Virus record (IMG/VR): IMGVR_UViG_3300037088_000361
Coordinates: 62,001-126,000 of that record
Source: a virus
Length of the DNA stretch: 64,000 nt
Direction: 5' to 3' (one strand)
A program made the translations under genes and the position numbers. Below the pieces are notes generated by a model that saw only the letters and a list, made by a program, of their open reading frames with translations, did no database searches and was not told the origin of the DNA. This document shows positions 15,714-21,778 of this stretch, in pieces (the first letter of the stretch is position 1; each line of letters starts with the position of its first letter).

Positions 15714-16253
15714 TTAGGCATACTTAGACATTCCTCGTGATTGTCTTCCGTTGCCTTTGTTACGACCGCAGAAAGTTGGAGTTTGGCTGGTGCAGTTAGG
15801 GCATAATAGACGTACATTGTTTGGTTTGCTGTCTCCAGCGTTTCCATCTATGTGGTCTACAACCATGGTGATGGGTTTGTCGCACCAAATAGGAGGAAGT
15901 CCACAGATTTCACATCTGTTTCCTCTTTTTTCAATGAGGATGTTACGGATGGTGCTCCTTTTGGTTACTTGACCTAACTCAAACCTTTTTACGGCCTGAG
16001 AGTAGAGCGACCCCCTACTTACCGGCTTAGGTTTCTTTGGTCTTTTGGTGTTTGTTATCGTTGCAGAGCACGAGCTAGAGCAGTAAATGTTTGTAAAGCG
16101 TTTATTGTATGAAATAGGTTCTTGACAGCATAAACATCTTTTAGGGTTGAGCAGGTACCTAGCCTCATTTTTAGCTGTTCTGCTTACATTACTGCAAGAT
16201 AGGGAACAGTAAGTGTATCTGGTTTCTCTTTTGCAGATTAAGCAGTTATTCAT
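15714..16253 (-). CDS. HNH homing endonuclease inside the tRNA array
   Basis: A 179-residue minus-strand protein starts at ATG 16253 without a clear ribosome site. It has three N-terminal zinc-like motifs (CLICKRETRYTYCSLSC, RCLCCQEPI, YCSSSC), then an HNH core CEICGLPP, VVDHIDGNAGDSKPNN, LLCPNC at residues 113-157. HNH homing endonucleases of this type cut invasion sites in phage genes. It sits between tRNA-Ala and tRNA-Gly and reads against them, so it was probably inserted into the array. Its AT-rich codons support this. Confidence 0.85.
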   Translation of the reverse strand: MNNCLICKRETRYTYCSLSCSNVSRTAKNEARYLLNPKRCLCCQEPISYNKRFTNIYCSSSCSATITNTKRPKKPKPVSRGSLYSQAVKRFELGQVTKRSTIRNILIEKRGNRCEICGLPPIWCDKPITMVVDHIDGNAGDSKPNNVRLLCPNCTSQTPTFCGRNKGNGRQSRGMSKYA

Positions 16254-16263
16254 GCAGTTTTTG

Positions 16264-16338
16264 GCGGGACTGATGTTAATGGCAGCATGTCACCCTTCCA
16301 AGGTGAACGTACCGATTCGACTTCGGTGTCCCGCTCCA
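16264..16338 (+). tRNA. tRNA-Gly (UCC)
   Basis: Acceptor GCGGGAC pairs with GTCCCGC, then TCCA. The anticodon arm is TCACC, CTTCCAA, GGTGA; the T-loop is TTCGACT. It reads GGA. Confidence 0.9.
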
Positions 16339-16381
16339 ACCTCCTAATTAGGGGGTCGAAAGTTAGTTTTCGTTAGGTTTT

Positions 16382-16455
16382 GCGGGTATGGTATATTGGC
16401 TGTGCCCAACCTTCCCAAGGTTGTGAAACGGATTCGATTTCCGTTACCCGCTCCA
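16382..16455 (+). tRNA. tRNA-Gly (CCC), first copy
   Basis: Acceptor GCGGGTA pairs with TACCCGC, then TCCA. The anticodon arm is CAACC, TTCCCAA, GGTTG; the T-loop is TTCGATT. It reads GGG. Confidence 0.9.
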
Positions 16456-16616
16456 AGATGTAGTCGCTCCAAGGGCTGTCGAAGCTGACGAGCGGCGAGG
16501 TCTCGCAAACAGGGACCCCGAGTAAGGGGGGCTGTGGTGGTCTCCCCGAAACGGGTCCCTACGTGGCGGGACCTGCGGATGACTGACCTAACCAGTCGGT
16601 TGTCCCAAATTTTTGT
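16456..16616 (+). ncRNA. Structured non-coding region between tRNAs
   Basis: This 161-nt stretch has no plausible gene but several strong pairings: AGGGACCC with GGGTCCCT (16511-16518, 16553-16560) enclosing a GGGG/CCCC stem, and GGGAC/GTCCC (16568-16572, 16602-16606) enclosing GACTG/CAGTC, followed by AAATTTTT. The last hairpin could be a terminator or processing site. No tRNA signature (TTCRANY loop) is present. Confidence 0.4.
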
Positions 16617-16691
16617 GGGCTCGTGGTGTAGTGGGAGCACGTATCGCTGGCAGCGATAAGGTCGGGAGTTCAAATCTCCCCGAGTCCACCA
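16617..16691 (+). tRNA. tRNA-Ala (GGC)
   Basis: Acceptor GGGCTCG pairs with CGAGTCC, then ACCA. The anticodon arm is TATCG, CTGGCAG, CGATA; the T-loop is TTCAAAT. It reads GCC/GCU. Confidence 0.9.
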
Positions 16692-16696
16692 AGTTT

Positions 16697-16780
16697 GGCT
16701 GGTAGTACTATGTCAGAGGCACCGTTATGGTGTGGGCTATCAACGGCTCATGGGTGGAATTCCCACGGGGCTACCAGCCA
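16697..16780 (+). ncRNA. Stem-closed RNA unit 1 (84 nt), not a canonical tRNA
   Basis: Perfect 9-bp terminal stem GGCTGGTAG / CTACCAGCC followed by A. Inside is a TGGG/CCCA hairpin with loop TGGAATT in the place of a T-arm, but no TTCRANY loop and no good anticodon arm. The flanks carry the same CCA-AGTTT linker found between true tRNAs. Degenerate tRNA or another RNA. Confidence 0.45.
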
Positions 16781-16789
16781 TTATTTTAT

Positions 16790-16877
16790 GGGCGGCGTGG
16801 TCTGTGTTGCAACACAGATGCACTAACGGGCGTGCTCCATGTACAAGGGTACGCTAAGCGTAACATGCCGCCCACCA
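16790..16877 (+). ncRNA. Stem-closed RNA unit 2 (88 nt) ending in ACCA
   Basis: GGGCGGCGTG pairs over 10 bp with CATGCCGCCC (one G-T), followed by ACCA like an acceptor end. Inside are the hairpins TCTGTGTTGCAACACAGA, GCAC/GTGC (loop TAACGGGC) and TACGC-TAA-GCGTA. This makes a cross-like fold but with no T-loop or anticodon arm of tRNA type. Confidence 0.5.
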
Positions 16878-16882
16878 AGTTT

Positions 16883-16939
16883 GCTGCTGAATAGAGAAGG
16901 CAGACGAAGTTGATTTTACTGTCCTGAGTTCAGCAGCCA
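16883..16939 (+). ncRNA. Stem-closed RNA unit 3 (57 nt)
   Basis: A 9-bp stem GCTGCTGAA / TTCAGCAGC encloses a second stem GGCAG/CTGTC and is followed by CA and the AAGTTTT linker. It is too short for a tRNA. Function unknown. Confidence 0.4.
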
Positions 16940-16945
16940 AGTTTT

Positions 16946-17063
16946 GGCGGTCCATGCTCGCAGAGGGTGTGGGTGCTGGGTTGAGTTGGGTAAAGTAGGG
17001 GCTCCGTTTTATCAGGGTACCAAGTTCTGAGAGGAGTCAAAGCTATCCCGGCGTTACCCGCCA
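16946..17063 (+). ncRNA. Inter-tRNA region with two CCA-ended segments
   Basis: A G-rich stretch of 118 nt begins GGCGG and ends CCGCCA, which can pair over 5 bp; an internal GGGTACCAAGTT (from 17015) repeats the tRNA-linker signature. It may be one or two decayed tRNA genes. No ORF or T-loop is seen. Confidence 0.3.
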
Positions 17064-17071
17064 AGAGTTTA

Positions 17072-17148
17072 GGGTATGTGGAGCAGTTGGAGTGCTCGCC
17101 ACTCTGTCACAGTGGAGACCGGGGGTTCGAGTCCCCTCATACCCGCCA
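17072..17148 (+). tRNA. tRNA-Asp (GUC)
   Basis: Acceptor GGGTATG pairs with CATACCC, then GCCA. The D-stem is GAGC/GCTC; the anticodon arm is CCACT, CTGTCAC, AGTGG; the T-loop is TTCGAGT. It reads GAC/GAU. Confidence 0.93.
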
Positions 17149-17156
17149 TTTGAAAT

Positions 17157-17228
17157 GTGCCCATAACTCAGCGGTAGAGTGCCATCTTGACAGGGTGGAG
17201 GCGGTAGGTTCGACTCCTACTGGGCGCA
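17157..17228 (+). tRNA. tRNA-Val (GAC)
   Basis: Acceptor GTGCCCA pairs with TGGGCGC, discriminator A. The anticodon arm is CCATC, TTGACAG, GGTGG; the T-loop is TTCGACT. The next bases are CAT, so unlike its neighbours it has no encoded CCA. It reads GUC/GUU. Confidence 0.9.
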
Positions 17229-17273
17229 CATTGATAGACTTTTGAGTATCTATATAAGAGGTGCTCAGGGTCT

Positions 17274-17903
17274 ATGCTCTATACGGTCTACAAGACGACT
17301 AACCTTGCCAACGGCAAGTACTACTTTGGCGTCCACAAGACCGATAACCCAAATGATGACTATCTTGGGTCGGGGAAGTATATTAAAGCTGCTATAGCCA
17401 AACACGGTGAGGCGGCCCTTAAGAAAGAGGTTTTGTTTATCTACCTCGACGCTGAATCAGCGTTTGGTAAGGAAGATGAGCTAATCCAAACTTGGCGTGG
17501 TCGAGACCCACTGTGTATGAACTTGAGGAAGGGTGGCTCAGGTGGGTTTGACTGGATAAATAAAAAGCTCAATCAAGAATGGAGAAAGAGGGCAGCACAG
17601 ACAACAAATATCCACATCTTCAAACGTCGGGAATCGGATATTGAGTATAAGAACTTGGATGTTGCTCGTAGGAGAAGAAATTTTCTGTCCCTTTCTAGCG
17701 AATGGTATAAACAACGGGGGATGGCGGTTGCTAAAATAGGATGTGCAGCAGCGGCAAAAGTGAATTTCAAAGCGCAAGAACATGAGCTAGTTTTAAAATT
17801 ATATAAGCAAGGAATCTCGAAAAGTCAGATAGTTCGTCAAGTTGGCGTTGCAAAAAGCTCTGTTTTCTTGTGGATTAAACAAGCTTTGTTTTTGGGCGTG
17901 TAG
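17274..17903 (+). CDS. GIY-YIG homing endonuclease with C-terminal helix-turn-helix
   Basis: A 209-residue protein starts at ATG 17274. The catalytic domain shows YTVYKTTNLANGKYYFGVHK, then DDYLGSGKYIKAAIAKHG, closely like the small gene at 3203. The C-terminal 40 residues form a resolvase-type helix-turn-helix (ELVLKLYKQGISKSQIVRQV, SSVFLWI) that probably sets the target site. It lies between tRNA-Val and tRNA-Ala, and its stop codon TAG lies inside the 5' end of the downstream tRNA-Ala, a 10-nt overlap. AT-rich codons point to independent arrival. Confidence 0.88.
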   Translation: MLYTVYKTTNLANGKYYFGVHKTDNPNDDYLGSGKYIKAAIAKHGEAALKKEVLFIYLDAESAFGKEDELIQTWRGRDPLCMNLRKGGSGGFDWINKKLNQEWRKRAAQTTNIHIFKRRESDIEYKNLDVARRRRNFLSLSSEWYKQRGMAVAKIGCAAAAKVNFKAQEHELVLKLYKQGISKSQIVRQVGVAKSSVFLWIKQALFLGV

Positions 17904-17969
17904 CTCATCCGGGAGAGTGCAGCTTTCGCAAGGCTGAGGCGGTGGGTTCGAGTCCCATTACGTCCACCA
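17894..17969 (+). tRNA. tRNA-Ala (CGC)
   Basis: Acceptor GGGCGTG pairs with TACGTCC, then ACCA. The anticodon arm is CAGCT, TTCGCAA, GGCTG; the T-loop is TTCGAGT. It reads GCG. Its first 10 nt overlap the 3' end of the GIY-YIG gene. Confidence 0.9.
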
Positions 17970-17976
17970 AATTCGT

Positions 17977-18050
17977 GGCCCGTTCGTCTAGGGGTAGGAC
18001 GGCAGATTCTCAATCTGCAAACAGGGGTTCAATTCCCCTACGGGCTACCA
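17977..18050 (+). tRNA. tRNA-Glu (CUC)
   Basis: Acceptor GGCCCGT pairs with ACGGGCT (first pair G-T), then ACCA. The anticodon arm is GCAGA, TTCTCAA, TCTGC; the T-loop is TTCAATT. It reads GAG. Confidence 0.92.
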
Positions 18051-18100
18051 AGTTTCAACCCCCGCCATGCTAGGGGGAACACTGCATGACGGGAGGATAG

Positions 18101-18352
18101 ATGTTTACACTGTGGCATTGGTTTTTGAATTTCTTTTTTTGGCTGGTAAACTTGGTAATTTGGGTGATAAAAAACCCGGATGCCTTATTTACTTGGTTTT
18201 CCAAATGGGTAGTAATCGGGTGGATGGTGGTTCACACTATTCACTGGGCACGAGTGGAATACGTGAGGCTTTCCATTTCCACCGAGAGAAAGATTGCCAA
18301 GATTCGCCAGCCAGTGGACCCGAGTAAGGAGTCGGCTGAGGAAGAAGAGTAG
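18101..18352 (+). CDS. Small membrane protein
   Basis: An 83-residue protein starts at ATG 18101 after GGGAGGA. Residues 1-24 are strongly hydrophobic and aromatic (MFTLWHWFLNFFFWLVNLVI), a second hydrophobic segment spans about 31-50, and the tail is charged and acidic (DPSKESAEEEE). It could be a holin-like or other small inner-membrane protein, but its position among tRNAs gives no clue. Confidence 0.65.
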   Translation: MFTLWHWFLNFFFWLVNLVIWVIKNPDALFTWFSKWVVIGWMVVHTIHWARVEYVRLSISTERKIAKIRQPVDPSKESAEEEE

Positions 18353-18354
18353 GT

Positions 18355-18579
18355 ATGAAAACGTGCTCTGCTTGCGGATTTAAGGGACGGTGGTTGACCC
18401 ATTTCTGTCCTGGACCCCCCGGACACGGGATTACTGACCTTGGGAACGGTTATATTTCCGTCGAGACTTTTCCCCTCTATCCGGCACAGGTGGTTGACCT
18501 TTCTGAAGCCAAGGAGCGAGATTTTAAGATTAGCACGGATACCCAAGCGGCCAAAGGGGATGGTCTGCAAAACCATTAG
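18355..18579 (+). CDS. Small zinc-finger-like ORF overlapping tRNA-Cys
   Basis: A 74-residue frame starts at ATG 18355, two bases after the previous stop, with AGTAGG upstream. It has CSACGFKG and HFCPGPPGHG, a plausible Cys/His metal site. Its last 47 nt run through tRNA-Cys, so either the true protein is shorter or the tRNA lies inside the coding region. No family recognised. Confidence 0.5.
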   Translation: MKTCSACGFKGRWLTHFCPGPPGHGITDLGNGYISVETFPLYPAQVVDLSEAKERDFKISTDTQAAKGDGLQNH

Positions 18580-18609
18580 TCGTCAGTTCAAATCTGACTC
18601 CGTGCTCCA
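18533..18609 (+). tRNA. tRNA-Cys (GCA)
   Basis: Acceptor GCACGGA pairs with TCCGTGC, then TCCA. The anticodon arm is ATGGT, CTGCAAA, ACCAT; the T-loop region is TTCAAAT. It is the only tRNA here that does not read a GNN codon. Confidence 0.88.
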
Positions 18610-18616
18610 ATTTTAT

Positions 18617-18691
18617 GGCCTCATCGTCTAGCGGCTAGGACGGCAGACTTTCAATCTGCAAAGGAGAGTTCGACTCTCTCTGGGGCTACCA
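18617..18691 (+). tRNA. tRNA-Glu (UUC)
   Basis: Acceptor GGCCTCA pairs with TGGGGCT, then ACCA. The anticodon arm is GCAGA, CTTTCAA, TCTGC; the T-loop is TTCGACT. It reads GAA. Confidence 0.92.
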
Positions 18692-18696
18692 AATAT

Positions 18697-18791
18697 GGCG
18701 GACAGCACAGGCGTGCAGGCGGGTCCTATAAACCTGAAGTCGCCCTAGATAGGGGTGTCCGGCGTGGGTTCGAGTCCCCGGTCCGCTACCA
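18697..18791 (+). tRNA. Class II tRNA-like gene, anticodon uncertain
   Basis: 95 nt with acceptor GGCGGAC pairing with GTCCGCT, then ACCA, a T-loop TTCGAGT, and a variable arm CCCT-AGAT-AGGG. The D-arm is short-looped (GCAC, AGGC, GTGC). The best anticodon arm is CGGGT, CCTATAA, ACCTG, which puts C at position 33 and TAT as anticodon; the T-stem pairs poorly. It may be an odd or decayed tRNA. Confidence 0.5.
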
Positions 18792-18800
18792 AATTTTTTG

Positions 18801-18829
18801 TTGACAAATCATTTTTCAGTTGTATTATG
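18801..18829 (+). promoter_or_regulatory. Putative sigma70-type promoter for the tmRNA unit
   Basis: TTGACA at 18801-18806 and TATTAT starting at 18823 are spaced by 16 nt, the best consensus-like promoter in the window. It would drive the stem-closed RNA and tmRNA just downstream. Confidence 0.65.
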
Positions 18830-18841
18830 TAGATGAAGACT

Positions 18842-18913
18842 GGAACACTCCAGTGGTTACAAAAGGGCTAAGGCCGCTCACACTGGGTAGCGGGGGATAA
18901 CCTGCGGTGTTCC
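18842..18913 (+). ncRNA. Stem-closed RNA unit 6 (72 nt) before the tmRNA
   Basis: A 7-bp terminal stem GGAACAC/GTGTTCC encloses GGTTA/TAACC and a CCGCT/AGCGG hairpin with a 10-nt loop. It is tRNA-sized but has no T-loop and no CCA. It lies between the promoter and the tmRNA, 4 nt before the tmRNA 5' end, so it may be a processed leader. Confidence 0.45.
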
Positions 18914-18917
18914 GTTT

Positions 18918-19281
18918 GGGGGCGTCAGGTTTCGACGGGGACGCTCATTCTCAAGAGGCATGCCGGGGGAGAGCCTAACACCACCCGTAATCGGTAAAGG
19001 GCAATGTACTTGCAGAACCACTTAGCATGTACGCTATGGCCTAAAGCGATTTAGGTCACATCCACTCTTCCAGACTCGCATGTAGGAGACCGGATGTCGA
19101 TATGGCGGGAGTAGTCTTGGCCAAGCTTGTAAGCCAAGGCGAATTACTGAAAGCTAGTCACGGCTCTTGTATCGCTCAGTACCTTGGAGCTGTGGCGAAA
19201 AGAAGTGGAACTGAGATAAGCATGTAGTCTCTTGACGGTGAAGTCTTTCGGACGGGGTTTCGATTACCCCCGCCTCCACCA
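18918..19281 (+). ncRNA. ssrA: tmRNA (transfer-messenger RNA)
   Basis: The 5' end GGGGGCGTCAGGTTTCGACG and the 3' end with TTTCGATTACCCCCG, CGCCTCC and ACCA form the tRNA-like domain; GGGGGCG pairs with CGCCTCC. The best tag frame is 19012-19044, GCA to TAA, encoding AEPLSMYAMA; its YAMA end resembles the YALAA degradation signal of bacterial tags. tmRNA rescues ribosomes stalled on broken mRNA and marks the product for proteolysis. The tag assignment is inferred from frame and ending; the tmRNA itself is secure. Confidence 0.92.
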
Positions 19282-19297
19282 AAATTTTAGAAGGTGT

Positions 19298-19402
19298 ATG
19301 AACCTGCTGCAATATCTCGGATGTGGCATGTTTACCTTGGTGATGGTAAGCGTCTTGGGTCTGTGGGTTTACGATTATGTTAAGTATACCAAGCAGTTTT
19401 GA
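19298..19402 (+). CDS. Small membrane peptide, 34 residues
   Basis: ATG 19298 follows AGAAGGTG. The peptide MNLLQYLGCGMFTLVMVSVL continues GLWVYDYVKYTKQF: one membrane span followed by a short aromatic/basic tail. It lies directly after the tmRNA. Function unknown. Confidence 0.6.
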   Translation: MNLLQYLGCGMFTLVMVSVLGLWVYDYVKYTKQF

Positions 19403-19458
19403 ACGGGCGTAGTTAAGCTTGGTAAGACTTTATCTCTCTTATATAGAGGAGACACGAA

Positions 19459-19620
19459 ATGGCAAACGCAGAGATGGCACCAACGCCGCAGGGGACTAGG
19501 CTGTCCTCTGAACAGTTTGAAAAAGCCGTTCTTGAGTTTCAGAGTAATAAGAATGAGACCCGTGCGGCTGAACTTTGGGGAATCATAGAAAACCACCTAT
19601 TTCACTCAGTGGTTAGATAA
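19459..19620 (+). CDS. Small protein, 53 residues
   Basis: ATG 19459 is preceded by GAGGAG. The product starts MANAEMAPTPQGTRLSSEQF and continues as an amphipathic helix, ending ENHLFHSVVR. No cysteines or membrane segment. Function unknown. Confidence 0.65.
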   Translation: MANAEMAPTPQGTRLSSEQFEKAVLEFQSNKNETRAAELWGIIENHLFHSVVR

Positions 19621-19630
19621 TTAAATTTGA

Positions 19631-19706
19631 GCGGGGTTGACACATTGGTTGCGTCCCGGCTTCCCAAGCCGTGGTTAAGTGAGTCCGATTCTCACACCCC
19701 GCTCCA
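19631..19706 (+). tRNA. tRNA-Gly (CCC), second copy
   Basis: Acceptor GCGGGGT pairs with ACCCCGC, then TCCA. The anticodon loop is TTCCCAA between CCGGC and GCCGT (one mismatch); the T-stem is GTGAG/CTCAC with a variant loop TCCGATT. It reads GGG, like the copy at 16382 but with a different body sequence. Confidence 0.85.
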
Positions 19707-19749
19707 ATCTTCCAAAAATCCAGTATTACCTCCCAGAGGAGACAAAATC

Positions 19750-19989
19750 ATGGACCCCATAAAAATTCCAACTGGTTCAGTCGTTGAACTCCGTGAACTT
19801 ACCCTTGTTGATATTGTGGAGGGCAACGATATGCTCGGGACCGCTCGTATGGTTGACCAAGCGCCTATCACCGTCACGGTGGCCAGCGTTTCGGGCAGTA
19901 CGATAAAGGACACGGATGGGAATACCTACTCTCTCGTCCCGTGGGATAGCGGGGTATTCTACGGGATATGGAGCGTCCTCACCCCCTAA
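19750..19989 (+). CDS. Small beta-rich protein of unknown function
   Basis: A 79-residue protein starts MDPIKIPTGSVVELRELTLV at ATG 19750 after AGAGGAG; the longer frame upstream overlaps a tRNA and is rejected. Alternating hydrophobic residues suggest a small beta barrel (SH3- or OB-like). Function unknown. Confidence 0.7.
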   Translation: MDPIKIPTGSVVELRELTLVDIVEGNDMLGTARMVDQAPITVTVASVSGSTIKDTDGNTYSLVPWDSGVFYGIWSVLTP

Positions 19990-20032
19990 GATTAATCCGT
20001 ATGCAGTATTAACCCTCTGGAGGCCAAAACAA

Positions 20033-20452
20033 ATGGAAAAACTTACAATCAATGAAGCATTGTCCGTGAAGAAGATGCTGGTCGAGCGCCACAATGAGCT
20101 TGTATCGCTGCGCAACGAGAACTCCGCCGTACGTACCAGCTACCGTGGAATGAAGGGGGACACCCCGGAGACCGTCGTTCCCGTGTACGACATCGTGGCC
20201 ATGGATACAATCATCTCGAACCTGTCCCGTGAGATGCGCAAGCTTGACATGGCCATCAAGGCTACCAACGCCGTGACACCGGTCAAGGACTACGAGTATG
20301 ACGACAGTATCCTTGGCGAGCTTGTACCAGCGGTAGGCAAAAGTGGCAGGGGACCCTCTGGTCTGTGTGCCTGTTGCGAGGGGGCTGACGGTCCGTGCGC
20401 CTGTTGTGGAAAGACCGGACGAGAGTCCAAGAAATCTAAGAAGAATCGTTAG
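20033..20452 (+). CDS. Coiled-coil protein with Cys-rich tail
   Basis: A 139-residue protein starts MEKLTINEALSVKKMLVERH at ATG 20033, after TGGAGG. Residues 1-35 and 60-85 form two long helices around a basic loop, giving a helical hairpin reminiscent of small tubulin-like-cofactor or DIP1984-type proteins. The C-terminus has two clusters, CACCEG and CACCGK, likely a zinc site, then a basic tail. Function unknown. Confidence 0.7.
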   Translation: MEKLTINEALSVKKMLVERHNELVSLRNENSAVRTSYRGMKGDTPETVVPVYDIVAMDTIISNLSREMRKLDMAIKATNAVTPVKDYEYDDSILGELVPAVGKSGRGPSGLCACCEGADGPCACCGKTGRESKKSKKNR

Positions 20453-20674
20453 TTTGACGGGGGCTGATTAGAAGAGTGTGGCTAGTCGGAGCACTTCCAA
20501 ACTTCCGACGATAAAGATAGTGAGTGAGGAACAATGACAACCTTCGGGTTTTAACCTGCTTCTGTTGATAGTTGTTTCTTGCTTTTTCAGTTGTAGACTT
20601 TGTTGTGTCGATGGTTGTTTACCACGCCACTGACTTGTCAGTCCCCGACCAGATTTTTCAGGGTATTACCTTTT
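20453..20674 (+). other. Intergenic region with possible leader
   Basis: This 222-nt gap has an imperfect hairpin GTCGGAG...CTTCCGAC (near 20485-20508). A six-codon frame with GAGGAAC upstream (ATG 20534, MTTFGF) may be a leader peptide or chance. A pyrimidine-rich stretch follows. No longer gene is convincing. Confidence 0.3.
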
Positions 20675-21310
20675 ATGAAGTTGCCCCTTTCCACAATCGT
20701 TTCATTCCTTCTGGACAACCCCCTCCTGACCTTTACCGAGGCTTCCAGGAAGCTGAGGATACCCTACTGCAGAGTGAGGAAGGCGGCCGAGCAAGCCAGC
20801 ATAGGCGTGATGGACCATCACGCCACGAGGCGGGAGGCTATAGTTAGCCTGATTAAGGCTAACCCCGATGTTCCCTATCATCAATTGGGAAAGACGCTGG
20901 GTCTAAAGTTCCCCACCTTGAGTTCGATTGCCTCCAAGGCGGGGATATACCGCCATGTTCCCCGCAACCCCGCCGCCACGAAGGAGAGGGAGGACGGGGT
21001 GCTCTGCTCGCTGAAGGAGGGCAGGACATTCTGGGAGGCCGCTAGGGAAAACAAGTGCAGCAGGGGGATTATCACACGTGTGGCCAAGGTTAGCGGGATA
21101 CAAAGACCGGGATGCTCGCCGTTATCATATACGAAAGACCAAGAGGAGAAAGTCGTGAACTGGCTGGTTAACCATCCGTCTGTCTCCCACCCACGCATCG
21201 GCAAGAAGGTGGGGCTGCCCTTCTACACCGTCTCTAATATCTCCTATCGCAATGGTATCAGGAGACGCCTTCCTTCTCTCTATAAAGGGGAGGTTCCCAA
21301 TTTTGAGTAA
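20675..21310 (+). CDS. DNA-binding protein of four tandem helix-turn-helix-like repeats
   Basis: A 211-residue basic protein starts MKLPLSTIVSFLLDNPLLTF at ATG 20675. It contains four units of about 50 residues, each with a helix, a conserved hydrophobic pattern, and a last helix ending in a Gly/Ser-Ile or similar: LLDNPLLTFTEASRKLRI, LIKANPDVPYHQLGKTLGL, LCSLKEGRTFWEAARENKC, WLVNHPSVSHPRIGKKVGL. These resemble homeodomain-like or MarR-type helix-turn-helices in series. It may be a transcription regulator or a DNA-targeting part of a mobile element. There is no nuclease domain. The start is uncertain because the ribosome site is weak. Confidence 0.7.
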   Translation: MKLPLSTIVSFLLDNPLLTFTEASRKLRIPYCRVRKAAEQASIGVMDHHATRREAIVSLIKANPDVPYHQLGKTLGLKFPTLSSIASKAGIYRHVPRNPAATKEREDGVLCSLKEGRTFWEAARENKCSRGIITRVAKVSGIQRPGCSPLSYTKDQEEKVVNWLVNHPSVSHPRIGKKVGLPFYTVSNISYRNGIRRRLPSLYKGEVPNFE

Positions 21311-21331
21311 ATTACCAGATAGGGGTGTTAA

Positions 21332-21778
21332 ATGAGCACGAACTCCGAGTCCGTCTGCTCCAAATGCGAAAAGACCTTTAGCAATATCATCCACAGCATA
21401 AACAACAGGAACAAAGCAATAAGGGTAGATGCCCATATGTTCCAGTCTGGCAACGATACCCCGTTGACCGTGGCCGTCGAGGGCGGGCAGATAGTTGTCC
21501 GCATCGGCATCGGCACCAATGCTTGGGCATTTGAGCATAACAATGAGAATAACCCGTTTGACGATGCCAAGAATGATTTCGTCCAGAAATATAAGATAAC
21601 TGACCCTATGGAGTTTGCTCAGGATGTCGTTTGTGCTATGCAGGATGAGGGGGAGGATGGTTCCACATCGCTTACCGACTTCCTCGACAAGATGAATGAG
21701 GCGGCGGTCAACGACGGGAGTATGGGGGTGGAGGAGGATACAAGCGGGACCTCTGCCTATGCAAAGGATGGGAAATGA
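21332..21778 (+). CDS. Small acidic protein of unknown function
   Basis: A 148-residue protein starts at ATG 21332 after AGGGGTG. It has an N-terminal CSKCEKTF zinc-like motif, a beta-rich middle (PLTVAVEGGQIVVRIGIG) and an acidic, Ser/Gly-rich tail. The ATG of the phosphatase gene overlaps its stop, so the two are co-translated. Function unknown. Confidence 0.75.
   Translation: MSTNSESVCSKCEKTFSNIIHSINNRNKAIRVDAHMFQSGNDTPLTVAVEGGQIVVRIGIGTNAWAFEHNNENNPFDDAKNDFVQKYKITDPMEFAQDVVCAMQDEGEDGSTSLTDFLDKMNEAAVNDGSMGVEEDTSGTSAYAKDGK

Noticed and set aside
16697-16780. Selenocysteine tRNA
   Set aside because: The 9-bp acceptor and 4-bp T-like stem fit the bacterial 9/4-like form, but there is no TCA anticodon arm and the T-loop is TGGAATT.
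20534-20554. Six-codon leader peptide (MTTFGF)
   Set aside because: It has a GAGGAAC site, but no regulated stem or amino-acid-specific codon run is clear, so it is noted only as part of the gap.
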